Positions 14,988 through 24,836 of a DNA stretch of 64,000 nt are shown here, piece by piece; position 1 is the stretch's first letter; every line of letters starts with the position of its first letter. This DNA comes from UBA6136 sp044237765 (GTDB lineage Bacteria; Pseudomonadota; Gammaproteobacteria; Methylococcales; Methylococcaceae). The position numbers were made by a program, and so were the translations under genes. Where the stretch lies: assembly GCA_044237765.1 (NCBI GenBank), contig JBIIEQ010000005.1, positions 10,467-74,466 of the forward strand, read 5' to 3'. The notes under the pieces are model-generated. The model searched no databases. It saw only the letters and a program-made list of their open reading frames with translations, and had not been told where the DNA came from.

Positions 14988-15563
14988 TCAGCCACCGAAC
15001 AGTGCGTGCAAATCCACGTTGGCGATCTCCTGCTCGGAAAATTCCAGGAGGTCGAAACTTTCGAAACCGAAAAACCGGGCCACGAAGAGATCGGGGAATT
15101 CTTCCAACCGGATATTGTTGGTGTTGACGCAATCGTTATAGAACTCCCGGCGGTCAGCGATGGCATTCTCGAGGCCAGTGATACGCGCTTCGAGAGTGCG
15201 AAAGGCGGTATTGGCCTTGAGGTCTGGGTACGCCTCCACCGCAGCAAAGAGTTGAAACAGGCCTTGCCGCAATTGGCCTTCGGCATTGCCCAGGGCCGGC
15301 AGGTTATGTTGTTCCCGCGCGCTGGAGACGTTGGAGCGCGCTCGCATCACGGCCTCCAGCGTTTCCCTTTCGTGTCGCATGTACTGCTTGCAGGTCTCCA
15401 CCAGTTTGGGGAGTTCATCGTGACGCTGCTTGAGCAGCACGTCGATGTTGGACCAGGCCTTTGCCATATCATGCTTGAGGTTGACCAGCCGGTTGTAGAT
15501 CAGGATGAGGTAACCGATGGCAATGACCAGAAGACCCAGAACGATGAAGCCGGCGATGATCAT
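14988..15563 (-). CDS. lemA: LemA family protein
   Basis: At 191 residues it shows the LemA architecture: one N-terminal membrane helix (residues 3-24, IAGFIVLGLLVIAIGYLILI), then IYNRLVNLKHDMAKAWSNIDVLLKQRHDELPKLV-type coiled segments and the four-helix core ending FGFESFDLLEFSEQE. LemA proteins are membrane-anchored with an outward helical domain; their role is not settled. In-frame ATG at 15563 follows GGAGACCCTCC. It is the upstream gene of a two-gene operon with the GIDE-like gene (41-bp gap). Confidence 0.9.
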   Translation of the reverse strand: MIIAGFIVLGLLVIAIGYLILIYNRLVNLKHDMAKAWSNIDVLLKQRHDELPKLVETCKQYMRHERETLEAVMRARSNVSSAREQHNLPALGNAEGQLRQGLFQLFAAVEAYPDLKANTAFRTLEARITGLENAIADRREFYNDCVNTNNIRLEEFPDLFVARFFGFESFDLLEFSEQEIANVDLHALFGG

Positions 15564-15683
15564 GGAGGGTCTCCGTAACAGGCCCAGGGGCGGGGAGTGG
15601 GTAGGTGTCTGCCGTTGATTTTATTACAAGAAGCCGAGTGCCGGGCTCGTGCCTGGTGTCTCGGGAGCAAGTGAGGGACTGTT

Positions 15684-16217
15684 GTGGGAATTCGGACATT
15701 GAACGGGGTCGCGCCCAAATTGGCTGAAGGCGTCTTTGTCGATGACAGCGCAGTGGTGATCGGTGACGTGACTTTAGGCCGGGAAGTCTCCATCTGGCCG
15801 ATGTCGGTGCTGCGTGGCGACGTGAACTTCATCACGATTGGTGATGAAACTAATATTCAGGACGGGTGCGTGCTGCATGTCACCCATCGCAGCGAGGCCA
15901 ATCCGCAGGGGCATCCGCTGATTGTGGGCAAGGGCGTGACCGTGGGACACAAGGTCGTGCTGCACGGCTGTACGGTGGGCGATCTTTGCCTGATCGGCAT
16001 TGGTGCGGTCATCATGGATGGCGCCGTGATCGAGGACCGTGTCATGGTCGGGGCCGGTGCCCTGGTGACGCCGGGCAAGCGGCTGGAGAGCGGTTTTCTT
16101 TATGTGGGCAGTCCTGCCCGCCCTTCAAGAAAGTTGCGCGATGAGGAGCTGGATTATCTGAGCTACTCCAGGGACGGTTATGTGCGGCTCAAGAACCGCC
16201 ATCAATCCGGTGGGTGA
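15684..16217 (+). CDS. Gamma carbonic anhydrase-like hexapeptide protein (YrdA/PaaY type)
   Basis: A 177-residue left-handed beta-helix protein of the gamma-carbonic anhydrase family. Its metal-binding histidines fall in LHVTHRSE, VGKGVTVGHKVVLHGC (His at about 89 and 94). Hexapeptide repeats run from VDDSAVVIGDVTLG to IEDRVMVGAGALVTPG. Many YrdA-like members lack measurable anhydrase activity. The start is a GTG at 15684 preceded by GAGGGAC; alternatives were not compelling. It is divergent from lemA, with 120 bp between them. Confidence 0.9.
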   Translation: MGIRTLNGVAPKLAEGVFVDDSAVVIGDVTLGREVSIWPMSVLRGDVNFITIGDETNIQDGCVLHVTHRSEANPQGHPLIVGKGVTVGHKVVLHGCTVGDLCLIGIGAVIMDGAVIEDRVMVGAGALVTPGKRLESGFLYVGSPARPSRKLRDEELDYLSYSRDGYVRLKNRHQSGG

Positions 16218-16225
16218 TTTGCCGG

Positions 16226-17062
16226 TCAGGATGAGCTGCGGCTGACATTCAGTTCGGCGATGACCGGGGCTGTGTCAGGCCGGATGCCACGCCAGAGATG
16301 AAAGGCTTCGGCGGCCTGTTCCACCAGCATCCCAATGCCATCGACGCTGAGACGCGCACCCTGTTCCAGGCCCCAGCGCACAAAAGCGGTGGGTTCCATG
16401 CCATAGGCGAGGTCATAACAGGCCCCATCTTGGGCTAGAATGTTTGGCGGTAAGTCAGGCAAATCCCCGCTCAAGCTGGCTGCGGTGGCGTTGAGGATAA
16501 GGTCGTAATCGCCCCCCGCTAGCGTTGCAAAACCACCACCGGTGATGGGACCAATATCACCGAATTCCGTCGCCAGTTGCGCCGCTTTTTCCGGCGTTCG
16601 ATTGGCAATGGTCAGTCGTGATGGCTGCCGTTGCAGCAAGGGCTCCAGGATGCCACGGGTGGCGCCGCCGGCGCCCAGAATGAGGATGCGCTGACCGGTC
16701 AGGTCGAGGCCGAGGTTGTGGATCAGGTCGCGAACCAGCCCGACACCATCGGTGTTTTCACCAAAAATCATGCCATCATCACGCAGTGCCAGTGTATTGA
16801 CGGCCTTGCTGCGCTGCGCCCGGTCGCTCAGGGTATCGGCTAGCCGGAACGCCAATTCCTTGAGTGGGACCGTGCAGTTGAGTCCTCGTCCCCCTGTTTG
16901 AAAGAAGGCTTTAACCGAGGGCTCGAATATCTCCGGCGTCACATCCTCGGCCGTGTAGGTCAGGGTTTGCCCGGTTTGTTCCGCGAACAGGCGATGAATG
17001 CGGGGGGACTGGCTGTGGCCAATAGGATGGCCGAAGACGGCATATCGATCAGCTGGGGGCAT
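16226..17062 (-). CDS. aroE: Shikimate dehydrogenase
   Basis: The 278-residue NADP-dependent enzyme reduces 3-dehydroshikimate in the aromatic amino acid pathway. Seen are the substrate loop FGHPIGHSQSPRIHRLFAEQ at the N-terminus, LNCTVPLKELAF (the usual NVTxPxK region with the catalytic Lys, here NCTVPLK), GENTDGVGLVRDL and the dinucleotide motif GAGGATRGILEPLL. The start MPPADRYAVFGHP is near usual length. It is convergent with the carbonic anhydrase-like gene (8 bp) and followed upstream by hemB on the same strand. Confidence 0.95.
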   Translation of the reverse strand: MPPADRYAVFGHPIGHSQSPRIHRLFAEQTGQTLTYTAEDVTPEIFEPSVKAFFQTGGRGLNCTVPLKELAFRLADTLSDRAQRSKAVNTLALRDDGMIFGENTDGVGLVRDLIHNLGLDLTGQRILILGAGGATRGILEPLLQRQPSRLTIANRTPEKAAQLATEFGDIGPITGGGFATLAGGDYDLILNATAASLSGDLPDLPPNILAQDGACYDLAYGMEPTAFVRWGLEQGARLSVDGIGMLVEQAAEAFHLWRGIRPDTAPVIAELNVSRSSS

Positions 17063-17100
17063 GGGTTGAAAGTGGGTCGGTTGCTAATGGGTAAGGCGGA

Positions 17101-18117
17101 TTATTCCTCGCGCAGCCACCGTGCCACGGTTTTTGCGGAGTAAGTGAGAATGGCATCCGCGCCCGCGCGCTTGAGCGAGAGCAGGGTTTCCAGCATGGTT
17201 TTCCGCTCGTCCAGCCAGCCATTCAGGGCAGCGGCCTTGAGCATGGCGTACTCGCCGCTGACCTGATAGGCGAAAGTCGGCACGCCGTATTGATCCTTGA
17301 TGCGACGAATGATGTCGAGATAGGGTAACCCGGGTTTGATCATCACCATGTCAGCACCCTCGGCCAGATCCAGTTCCACCTCGCGGAGTGCTTCGTCGCT
17401 GTTGGCGGGGTCCATCTGGTAACTGTACTTGTTTCCGGCGCCTAAATTGGCGGCTGATCCGACGGCATCGCGGAAGGGACCGTAGAAGGCCGAGGCGTAC
17501 TTGGCCGAGTAGGCCAGGATGCGGGTATGCCTATGGCCGGCGGTTTCCAGTGCATCACGAATGGCACCAATACGGCCATCCATCATGTCCGAGGGGGCGA
17601 CGATATCGACCCCGGCCGCGGCATGTGACAGCGCTTGTTTGACCAGTACCTCGACGGTTTCATCGTTCAGCACATAACCATCGGCATCGATGAGCCCATC
17701 CTGACCGTGGGAGGTGAAGGGGTCCAGCGCCACGTCGGAAATCACGCCCAACTTGGGAAAATTCTTCTTGATGGCACGGATCGCCCGTTGCGCCAGTCCT
17801 TCGGGATTAAAGGCTTCAGCGGCGTCGAGACTTTTTTGTGCTAGCGGCGTTACGGGAAAGATTGCGATCGCGGGGATGCCGAGTTGCACGGCTTCCTGAC
17901 ACTCTTCCAGTAACAGGTCAATACTCAGACGTTCGACACCCGGCATGGACGTCACGGGTTCTCGCCGCTGATCACTCTCCAGCACAAATAGCGGGTAAAT
18001 CAGATCATCGACCGTCAGGCAGGTTTCCCGGACCAGGCGGCGGCTGAAATCATCGCGGCGCAAACGACGCGGGCGTTGTCTGGGGAAGGCGGGCTGGCTG
18101 GTGCGGAACATGGACAT
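17101..18117 (-). CDS. hemB: Delta-aminolevulinic acid dehydratase (porphobilinogen synthase), Mg-type
   Basis: The enzyme of 338 residues joins two aminolevulinates to porphobilinogen. Both active-site lysines are visible: ILAYSAKYASAFYGPFRDAVGS and MVMIKPGLPYLDIIRRI. In the loop where zinc enzymes carry cysteines this one has DVALDPFTSHGQDGLID (Asp in place of Cys), so it is the magnesium-type, as in Pseudomonas. The start at 18117 (MSMFRTSQPAFPRQRPRRLRRDD) gives family length. An in-frame reading back to 18321 adds 68 unlikely residues. A second ATG two codons on is equally possible. Confidence 0.94.
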   Translation of the reverse strand: MSMFRTSQPAFPRQRPRRLRRDDFSRRLVRETCLTVDDLIYPLFVLESDQRREPVTSMPGVERLSIDLLLEECQEAVQLGIPAIAIFPVTPLAQKSLDAAEAFNPEGLAQRAIRAIKKNFPKLGVISDVALDPFTSHGQDGLIDADGYVLNDETVEVLVKQALSHAAAGVDIVAPSDMMDGRIGAIRDALETAGHRHTRILAYSAKYASAFYGPFRDAVGSAANLGAGNKYSYQMDPANSDEALREVELDLAEGADMVMIKPGLPYLDIIRRIKDQYGVPTFAYQVSGEYAMLKAAALNGWLDERKTMLETLLSLKRAGADAILTYSAKTVARWLREE

Positions 18118-18202
18118 CAGTGCGCGTGGGAGAACATGTTCGTAGTGTATTAGAGGCCTGCAGGTTATGATAGGCAGTCTGGTTTTTCCTGGAGCGATAT
18201 CA

Positions 18203-18877
18203 ATGAAATTGACGAAATCCATTTCTGGAGTCGGGGCTTGGCTTGGATCTATGTGGCTGATTTTTGGCGGGCTTTCCATCGCTTTGGCGGATGAGGCGCT
18301 GTCGCCCCCGCAGCAGGTCATTCAAAAAACCTCGGATCAGTTGCAGGTTTCCCTGCAGAAAGCGGAGTACAAGAACAACTTCAAGAAAGCCACGGCGCTG
18401 GTCGATCAGATCATCAATCCCAATGTGGATTTCGATCGGGTATCCATTCTGGTTCTGGGCAAGCACTGGCGCACGGCAACGCCGGAGCAGAGGGAACGTT
18501 TCAAGCAGGAGTTTCGCTTGCTGCTGGTGAGAACTTATACGACTGCCTTCACTGAATATTCCGACTGGAAAATTCGCTATCTGCCGATGGAGCAGGAGAC
18601 ATCCGGGAAGAAGGTCATGGTCAAGACCGAGATTCTTCAGGCCGGCGGGCAGCCCGTGGCCGTCAATTACCGCATGGTTGAGGATGGGGCTGGCTGGAAG
18701 GTTTACGACATTCTGATCGAGGGCATCAGTTTGTTACAGAACTACCGGGCCAGCTTCAACGATGAAATCGAGCAGTCCGGTTCACTCGATCAATTGATCG
18801 CTCACCTTGCCGAACGCAACGCCGGCGCGATGAAGGAGCCGGTCGGTGCCAGAGCTAACGGCAAGAGCGGCTCATAA
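18203..18877 (+). CDS. mlaC: MlaC-like periplasmic phospholipid-binding protein (Ttg2D family)
   Basis: At 224 residues it has a signal peptide (about 1-29, ending SIALA) and the MlaC/Ttg2D domain: ALVDQIINPNVDFDRVSILVLGKHWRTATPEQRERFKQEF, then FTEYSDWKIRYLP and GWKVYDILIEGISLLQNYRASFNDEI. MlaC shuttles phospholipids between the outer-membrane MlaA and the inner-membrane MlaFEDB ABC complex. None of these partners is next to it here, so it is an orphan copy or the others are elsewhere. ATG at 18203 follows GGAGCGATATCA. Its end overlaps the hemF end by six bases. Confidence 0.88.
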   Translation: MKLTKSISGVGAWLGSMWLIFGGLSIALADEALSPPQQVIQKTSDQLQVSLQKAEYKNNFKKATALVDQIINPNVDFDRVSILVLGKHWRTATPEQRERFKQEFRLLLVRTYTTAFTEYSDWKIRYLPMEQETSGKKVMVKTEILQAGGQPVAVNYRMVEDGAGWKVYDILIEGISLLQNYRASFNDEIEQSGSLDQLIAHLAERNAGAMKEPVGARANGKSGS

Positions 18878-19783
18878 CCAGTCGCGGGGCTTGAGGAAGT
18901 CGGTGTAAAGCCTTTCCTCGGCGCTGCCCGTTTCGGGTTTCCAGTTATAACGCCAGTGTGCGACGGGCGGCAGGGACATGAGAATGGATTCTGTCCGCCC
19001 GCCTGACTGAAGGCCAAACAGCGTTCCTCGGTCAAAGACCAGGTTGAATTCCACGTAGCGGCCACGGCGATAAAGCTGGAATTCCCTTTCCCGCTCGCCG
19101 TAAGGGGTGTTTTTCCGCTTCTGAACGATGGGCAGATAGGCCTTGAGGTAATGCTCACCGACGCTGCGCAGGAAGGCGAAGCACTGATCGAATCCCCATT
19201 CATTGAGATCATCAAAGAATAGCCCGCCGACGCCGCGAGTTTCATTGCGGTGCTTCAGGAAGAAATACTCGTCACACCATTTCTTGTATTCCGGGTAGAC
19301 CTTTTCGCCAAAGGGCTGGCAAGCGTCACGGGCGGTTTGATGCCACGCTACGGCGTCTTCCTCGAAAGGGTAATACGGTGTGAGGTCGAAGCCGCCGCCA
19401 AACCACCAGACGGGAGGCTCGTTTTCCTTTTCGGCGATGAAGAAGCGCACGTTGGCGTGAGAGGTCGGAACATAGGGGTTGCGCGGGTGGATCACCAGCG
19501 ACACCCCCAAGGCCTGAAAGCCTCGCCCCGCCAGGTCTGCACGATGTGCCGTTGCGGATGGCGGCAGAGTCTTGCCCACGACATGAGAGAAGTTGACACC
19601 TCCCTGCTCGATGACATCGCCGCCGGCCAAAACCCGGGTACGACCGCCTCCCACGCCGTTGTCGTAAGCCCAGCTGTCTTCCTGAAAGCGTGCCTTCGGC
19701 TCTTCGACTTCAAGGCCCTCACAGATGTGGTCCTGAAGATCCATAAGATAGGCTTTGACGGCTTCGATACTAGGCGCACTCAT
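18872..19783 (-). CDS. hemF: Oxygen-dependent coproporphyrinogen III oxidase
   Basis: The 303-residue aerobic enzyme decarboxylates coproporphyrinogen III to protoporphyrinogen IX in heme synthesis. Conserved stretches are THVGKTLP-like region FSHVVGKTLPPS, NPYVPTSHANVRFFIAEKE, WWFGGGFDLTPYYPFEEDAVAWH (catalytic His and Asp) and PYGEREREFQLYRRGRYVEF. The start MSAPSIEAVKAYL follows CAGGAGACCTC. A longer frame back to 19855 is not supported. Presence of HemF indicates growth with oxygen. It overlaps mlaC's 3' end in a shared TCATAA. Confidence 0.96.
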   Translation of the reverse strand: MSAPSIEAVKAYLMDLQDHICEGLEVEEPKARFQEDSWAYDNGVGGGRTRVLAGGDVIEQGGVNFSHVVGKTLPPSATAHRADLAGRGFQALGVSLVIHPRNPYVPTSHANVRFFIAEKENEPPVWWFGGGFDLTPYYPFEEDAVAWHQTARDACQPFGEKVYPEYKKWCDEYFFLKHRNETRGVGGLFFDDLNEWGFDQCFAFLRSVGEHYLKAYLPIVQKRKNTPYGEREREFQLYRRGRYVEFNLVFDRGTLFGLQSGGRTESILMSLPPVAHWRYNWKPETGSAEERLYTDFLKPRDWL

Positions 19784-19913
19784 GAGGTCTCCTGCGTGAT
19801 CGGCGGATGCCGGGGGTTGGCTTTCTGGAGGGAGCCAGTCTGCCGGAAATGGCAAAAAATTCTAACATGAGCGCCTTCATGGACTTCGCGCGTTTTTTCA
19901 TCTACAGGCTCTG

Positions 19914-20918
19914 ATGGTACGTCCCGGATTGATCACTCTGAATAAAGACTTGTCGCCTTATGCTGGGCTGGCCGACTTTTTCCGAACTCCCGGTTTGAAG
20001 CCATGGGCAGAGCTTCTGCCGAGCCAACTGGATCGCGCGTTCAGTGCCGACCGGCACGGGGATTGGCCGAAATGGAGCGATATTTTGCGTCGCTTGCCCG
20101 CCTGTCCCGTGGATCGTGTGGATCTGAATGCATCCGCCGTCACGATCGAGGGCGTATTTGATGCGGAGTGCCGGGCGGTTACCGAGGCCTTGTTACGGTC
20201 ATTACATCCCTGGCGCAAAGGGCCCTATGAAATTTTTGGGATTCACATCGACACGGAATGGCGTTCCGACTGGAAATGGGAGCGGTTGGCTGATCAGATT
20301 AGCCCGCTCGGGGGGCGCCTGGTGCTGGATGTGGGGTGTGGCAGTGGCTATCACGCCTGGCGGATGGCTGGGTCCGGCGCGAAGGGGGTAATCGGTATTG
20401 ACCCTACGCTGCTCAGTGTGGCGCAGTTTCTAGCGGTGCGACATTTTGCCGGGGTCTATCCGGTGCATGTGTTGCCGGTGGGGATTGATGATGTGCCGCC
20501 CAATCTCAGGGTTTTCGATACCGTGTTTTCGATGGGAGTGCTCTACCATCGCCGCTCTCCGCTTGATCATTTGCTGGAACTTAAGGCCTGTCTGCGTCAG
20601 GGGGGGGAGCTGGTGCTGGAAACCCTGGTGATTGAAGGTGAGGCAAGGCAGGTGCTGTTGCCGGAGGGCCGCTACGCGCAGATGCGCAATGTCTGGTTCA
20701 TTCCCTCCGTGCTGATGTTGGAGGGCTGGCTGAAACGCTGCGGTTACAAAAATATCCGCCTGGTCGATGTCAGCAAAACAACCACCGAGGAGCAGCGGTC
20801 GACAGACTGGATGCAATTCCAGTCGTTGCGGGATTTTCTCGATCCTCACGACCCAAACCTTACGGTCGAGGGTTTGCCGGCTCCACGCCGCGCCATTTTT
20901 TTGGCGAATAGTCCATAG
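19914..20918 (+). CDS. cmoB: tRNA U34 carboxymethyltransferase CmoB
   Basis: The 334-residue protein transfers a carboxymethyl group from carboxy-SAM to 5-hydroxyuridine at the wobble base of several tRNAs. The N-terminus GLITLNKDLSPYAGLADFF region is CmoB-like, and the SAM site LVLDVGCGSGYHAWRM (about residues 133-148) and the FDTVFSMGVLYHRRSPLDHL motif are intact. CmoA, which makes carboxy-SAM, is not next to it. Start ATG at 19914; a better ribosome site is not seen, so the first few codons are uncertain. Confidence 0.95.
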   Translation: MVRPGLITLNKDLSPYAGLADFFRTPGLKPWAELLPSQLDRAFSADRHGDWPKWSDILRRLPACPVDRVDLNASAVTIEGVFDAECRAVTEALLRSLHPWRKGPYEIFGIHIDTEWRSDWKWERLADQISPLGGRLVLDVGCGSGYHAWRMAGSGAKGVIGIDPTLLSVAQFLAVRHFAGVYPVHVLPVGIDDVPPNLRVFDTVFSMGVLYHRRSPLDHLLELKACLRQGGELVLETLVIEGEARQVLLPEGRYAQMRNVWFIPSVLMLEGWLKRCGYKNIRLVDVSKTTTEEQRSTDWMQFQSLRDFLDPHDPNLTVEGLPAPRRAIFLANSP

Positions 20919-20976
20919 GCCCGTGTTTTCCCGCTTCGGCTAGAATGGCCGACCATTTTTTTCAAGGCATGCCATC

Positions 20977-22290
<1,314 letters not shown>

Positions 22291-22340
22291 GCCGGGACCA
22301 AAAGCAGCCATCCGCTGCCCGGTCCCTTTCGCGGATTCAG

Positions 22341-22826
22341 TTAGTGATGGTGATGTCCACCCGGGCCATGAACATGACCGTGTTCCAGCTCTTCGGCGGT
22401 GGCATCCCGGATCTCGGTGACTTCAACATCGAAGGTCAGCGTGATCCCCGCCATGGGGTGGTTTCCGTCAAGAATGACTTCATCGCCATCCACGTCGATG
22501 ACGGTGACCAGTTGCATGCCCTCCGGTGACTGTGCCTGAAACTGCATGCCGGGAAGAATCTGGTCCACGCCTTGAAAGGCGCTCTTGGGGACCGACTGCA
22601 CCATTTCATTGTCGCGCTCGCCGTAGCCATCCGCCGGGGCAACGGTGACGCTGAATTTATCGCCCAAAGCCCGGCCACTCAGGGCGTTCTCCAAGCCGGG
22701 AATGATGTTGCCCAGTCCGTGCAGGTAGGCCAACGGTTCCTGTCCTTCGGAACTATCAAGAATGTCGCCGGCGTCGTTGGTGAGTTTGTAGTGGATGGAA
22801 ACGACCTTATTGTTTGCGATCTGCAT
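22341..22826 (-). CDS. slyD: FKBP-type peptidyl-prolyl isomerase SlyD
   Basis: At 161 residues it matches SlyD: an FKBP domain (NNKVVSIHYKLTNDAGDILDSSEGQEPLAYLHG), the inserted IF chaperone domain (about 75-120) and a C-terminal histidine-rich tail (HGHVHGPGGHHHH) that can bind nickel or zinc. It acts as a folding helper and is implicated in hydrogenase nickel delivery in other bacteria. The start MQIANNKVVSI gives the family's usual length. The longer frame to 22940 would cross into the pcnB leader. It is divergent from pcnB. Confidence 0.95.
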   Translation of the reverse strand: MQIANNKVVSIHYKLTNDAGDILDSSEGQEPLAYLHGLGNIIPGLENALSGRALGDKFSVTVAPADGYGERDNEMVQSVPKSAFQGVDQILPGMQFQAQSPEGMQLVTVIDVDGDEVILDGNHPMAGITLTFDVEVTEIRDATAEELEHGHVHGPGGHHHH

Positions 22827-22858
22827 GAATGTCTCGATACTCGTGAATTTGAGCCGGC

Positions 22859-24343
22859 ATGATAGCGGGTTTGCACAGCAAGGACACTTTTTGCCAGCGC
22901 TTGTCCGGTAAGTTAATATTCGCGGCGTTTGTCCATTCACCCCCTGCAGATGGAAATCCCCTGTCCATTCTTACGTTCATCAAAAAACTTTTAGCGCCTT
23001 CCTCGCTGGTTGAGACGCCTACCGCGCTCCCTGGTGATGGATTGCCGCGAGTCTATAGTCGCTCGGAGCACAATATTTCGCGATCGCTGGTCAGCGAAAA
23101 TGCGTTGAAAGTGCTGTATCGGCTGAAAAAGGCAGGTTTTGAAGCCTATCTGGTCGGTGGTTGTGTCCGCGATTTGCTCCTGGGCCGTGAGCCGAAGGAT
23201 TTCGATGTTGTCACTGATGCTCATCCCGAACAGATTCGATCCGTATTTCGTAACTGCCGTTTGATCGGCCGGCGTTTTCGTCTGGCCCATGTTCACTTCG
23301 GCCAGGAAATTATCGAGGTCGCCACTTTTCGCGCTCTGCAAACCGAAGAGGCGCAGACGGAACGGGTCCTCGAGAATGGACGTATTCTTCGCGACAATGT
23401 TTACGGCACCATCGAGGAAGATGCGTTTCGGCGCGATTTTTCGGTCAATGCGCTTTACTACAATATCAATGACTTTTCCGTCGTTGATTTCGTCGGTGGC
23501 ATGGAGGATCACCGCGCTTGCGTCATGCGGCTGATCGGTGATCCCGAGAAGCGTTATCGCGAAGACCCGGTCCGAATGCTGCGCGCCGTTCGCTTCGCCG
23601 TGAAGCTGGGTTTTGCCATACATGAGGATTCCGCCGAGCCGATTCCTCGCCTAGCCAAATTGCTCAGGGAAATACCGGCGGCGCGGCTGTTTGATGAGGT
23701 CATGAAGCTGATGCTTTCTGGTTATGCCGTGCAGACCTTTGAGCAGCTTCGCCATTACGGCCTGTTTGCGGCTCTCTTTCCCGAAACGGAACGCTGTCTG
23801 GGTCAGGAGCCCGAGGGATTCCCTTTGACTTTTCTGGCGAAATCACTGGAGCGAACGGATAGTCGGATCGCTGAACATAAGCCGGTGGCGCCTTACTTCC
23901 TGTTTGCAGCATTGTTGTGGGAGCCGGTTCGTGCCCGCGCCCAGAAGCTGATTGACGCTGGGCAGAACGCCCTGCTGGCGTATCAGGATGCGGGCAATGA
24001 AGTGGTTAATCGTCAGATCCGGCTGATTGCTTTGCCAAAAAGTATCGGCTTGCCGGTTCGGGAGGTCTGGTCCATGCAGCCACGCTTTGAAATGACCCAG
24101 GGTGGCCGGCCGTTCCGCTTGCTGGGTCACCCTAGGTTCCGTGCGGCTTACGATTTTCTTCTCCTGCGCGCCGAGACCGGCGAAGCCGATCCCGCTCTGG
24201 CGGAATGGTGGACGCGATTTCAGTCGGCCAATGAAGCCGAGCAGAAATCGATGGTTCGCAGCGGTCAGCGTTCCTCCACCAGGACCCGGACACGCAAGAG
24301 GCGTCCACGCAAGAAAGCACCGGGTCATGCTCCCATCTCCTGA
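22859..24343 (+). CDS. pcnB: Poly(A) polymerase I
   Basis: A nucleotidyltransferase of 494 residues from this ATG. It adds poly(A) tails to RNAs, marking them for decay. The motifs GGCVRDLLLGREPKDFDVVTDA (metal-binding DxD) and IEEDAFRRDFSVNALYYNIND fit the class II family, with the RNA-binding region RLIGDPEKRYREDPVRMLRAVRFA. The first 60 residues, from MIAGLHSKDTF, are atypical, and the natural start is probably inside the leader (near LTFIKKLLA, about codon 40), so the N-terminus is uncertain. Ends in an Arg/Lys-rich tail (RTRTRKRRPRKKA), as in E. coli. folK overlaps its 3' end by 17 bp. Confidence 0.92.
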   Translation: MIAGLHSKDTFCQRLSGKLIFAAFVHSPPADGNPLSILTFIKKLLAPSSLVETPTALPGDGLPRVYSRSEHNISRSLVSENALKVLYRLKKAGFEAYLVGGCVRDLLLGREPKDFDVVTDAHPEQIRSVFRNCRLIGRRFRLAHVHFGQEIIEVATFRALQTEEAQTERVLENGRILRDNVYGTIEEDAFRRDFSVNALYYNINDFSVVDFVGGMEDHRACVMRLIGDPEKRYREDPVRMLRAVRFAVKLGFAIHEDSAEPIPRLAKLLREIPAARLFDEVMKLMLSGYAVQTFEQLRHYGLFAALFPETERCLGQEPEGFPLTFLAKSLERTDSRIAEHKPVAPYFLFAALLWEPVRARAQKLIDAGQNALLAYQDAGNEVVNRQIRLIALPKSIGLPVREVWSMQPRFEMTQGGRPFRLLGHPRFRAAYDFLLLRAETGEADPALAEWWTRFQSANEAEQKSMVRSGQRSSTRTRTRKRRPRKKAPGHAPIS

Positions 24344-24836
24344 TGCTTCGGTGAGAGCCTACATCGGTTTGGGGGGGAATCTGGAGCGGCCGGTTGATCA
24401 CATCAGGTCCGCGCGGGACGCGATAGCGGCATTGCCCCAGGTCCGTGAGGCCGCTTTTTCCAGTCTTTACCGCAGCGCCCCCATGGGGCCCGCGGACCAG
24501 CCCGATTATGTCAACGCCGTCATGGCCGTGGACACGACCCTGGAACCTTTGGCACTGCTGGATCAGTTGCAGGGTATTGAAGCGGCACATGGACGGGTGC
24601 GGCTGGGCGAGCGCTGGGGGCCGCGCACACTGGATCTGGATATTCTCGCTTTCGGCGATCAGGAAATTCGTACGACGCGATTGCAGGTTCCTCATCCCGG
24701 CATGGCCGAGCGTGAATTCGTGCTGTATCCCCTCATGGAGATTGCGCCGGATCTCGCGCTGCCAGCCGTGGGTTTGCTGAAGAATCTGGTTGGCGCCTGC
24801 CCCCGTCGGGGGTTGAGGGTGATGGCCGATGAGTGA
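24327..24836 (+). CDS. folK: HPPK, 2-amino-4-hydroxy-6-hydroxymethyldihydropteridine pyrophosphokinase
   Basis: The 169-residue enzyme transfers pyrophosphate to the pterin alcohol in folate synthesis. Typical signatures are AYIGLGGNLERPVDHI, YRSAPMGPADQPDYVNAV, the catalytic block RVRLGERWGPRTLDLDILAFGDQ (with DLDIL) and RLQVPHPGMAEREFVLYPL. The start lies inside the pcnB end, and the stop overlaps the panB start (GATGAGTGAG). So pcnB-folK-panB-panC form an operon, a known gammaproteobacterial order. Confidence 0.95.
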   Translation: MLPSPDASVRAYIGLGGNLERPVDHIRSARDAIAALPQVREAAFSSLYRSAPMGPADQPDYVNAVMAVDTTLEPLALLDQLQGIEAAHGRVRLGERWGPRTLDLDILAFGDQEIRTTRLQVPHPGMAEREFVLYPLMEIAPDLALPAVGLLKNLVGACPRRGLRVMADE

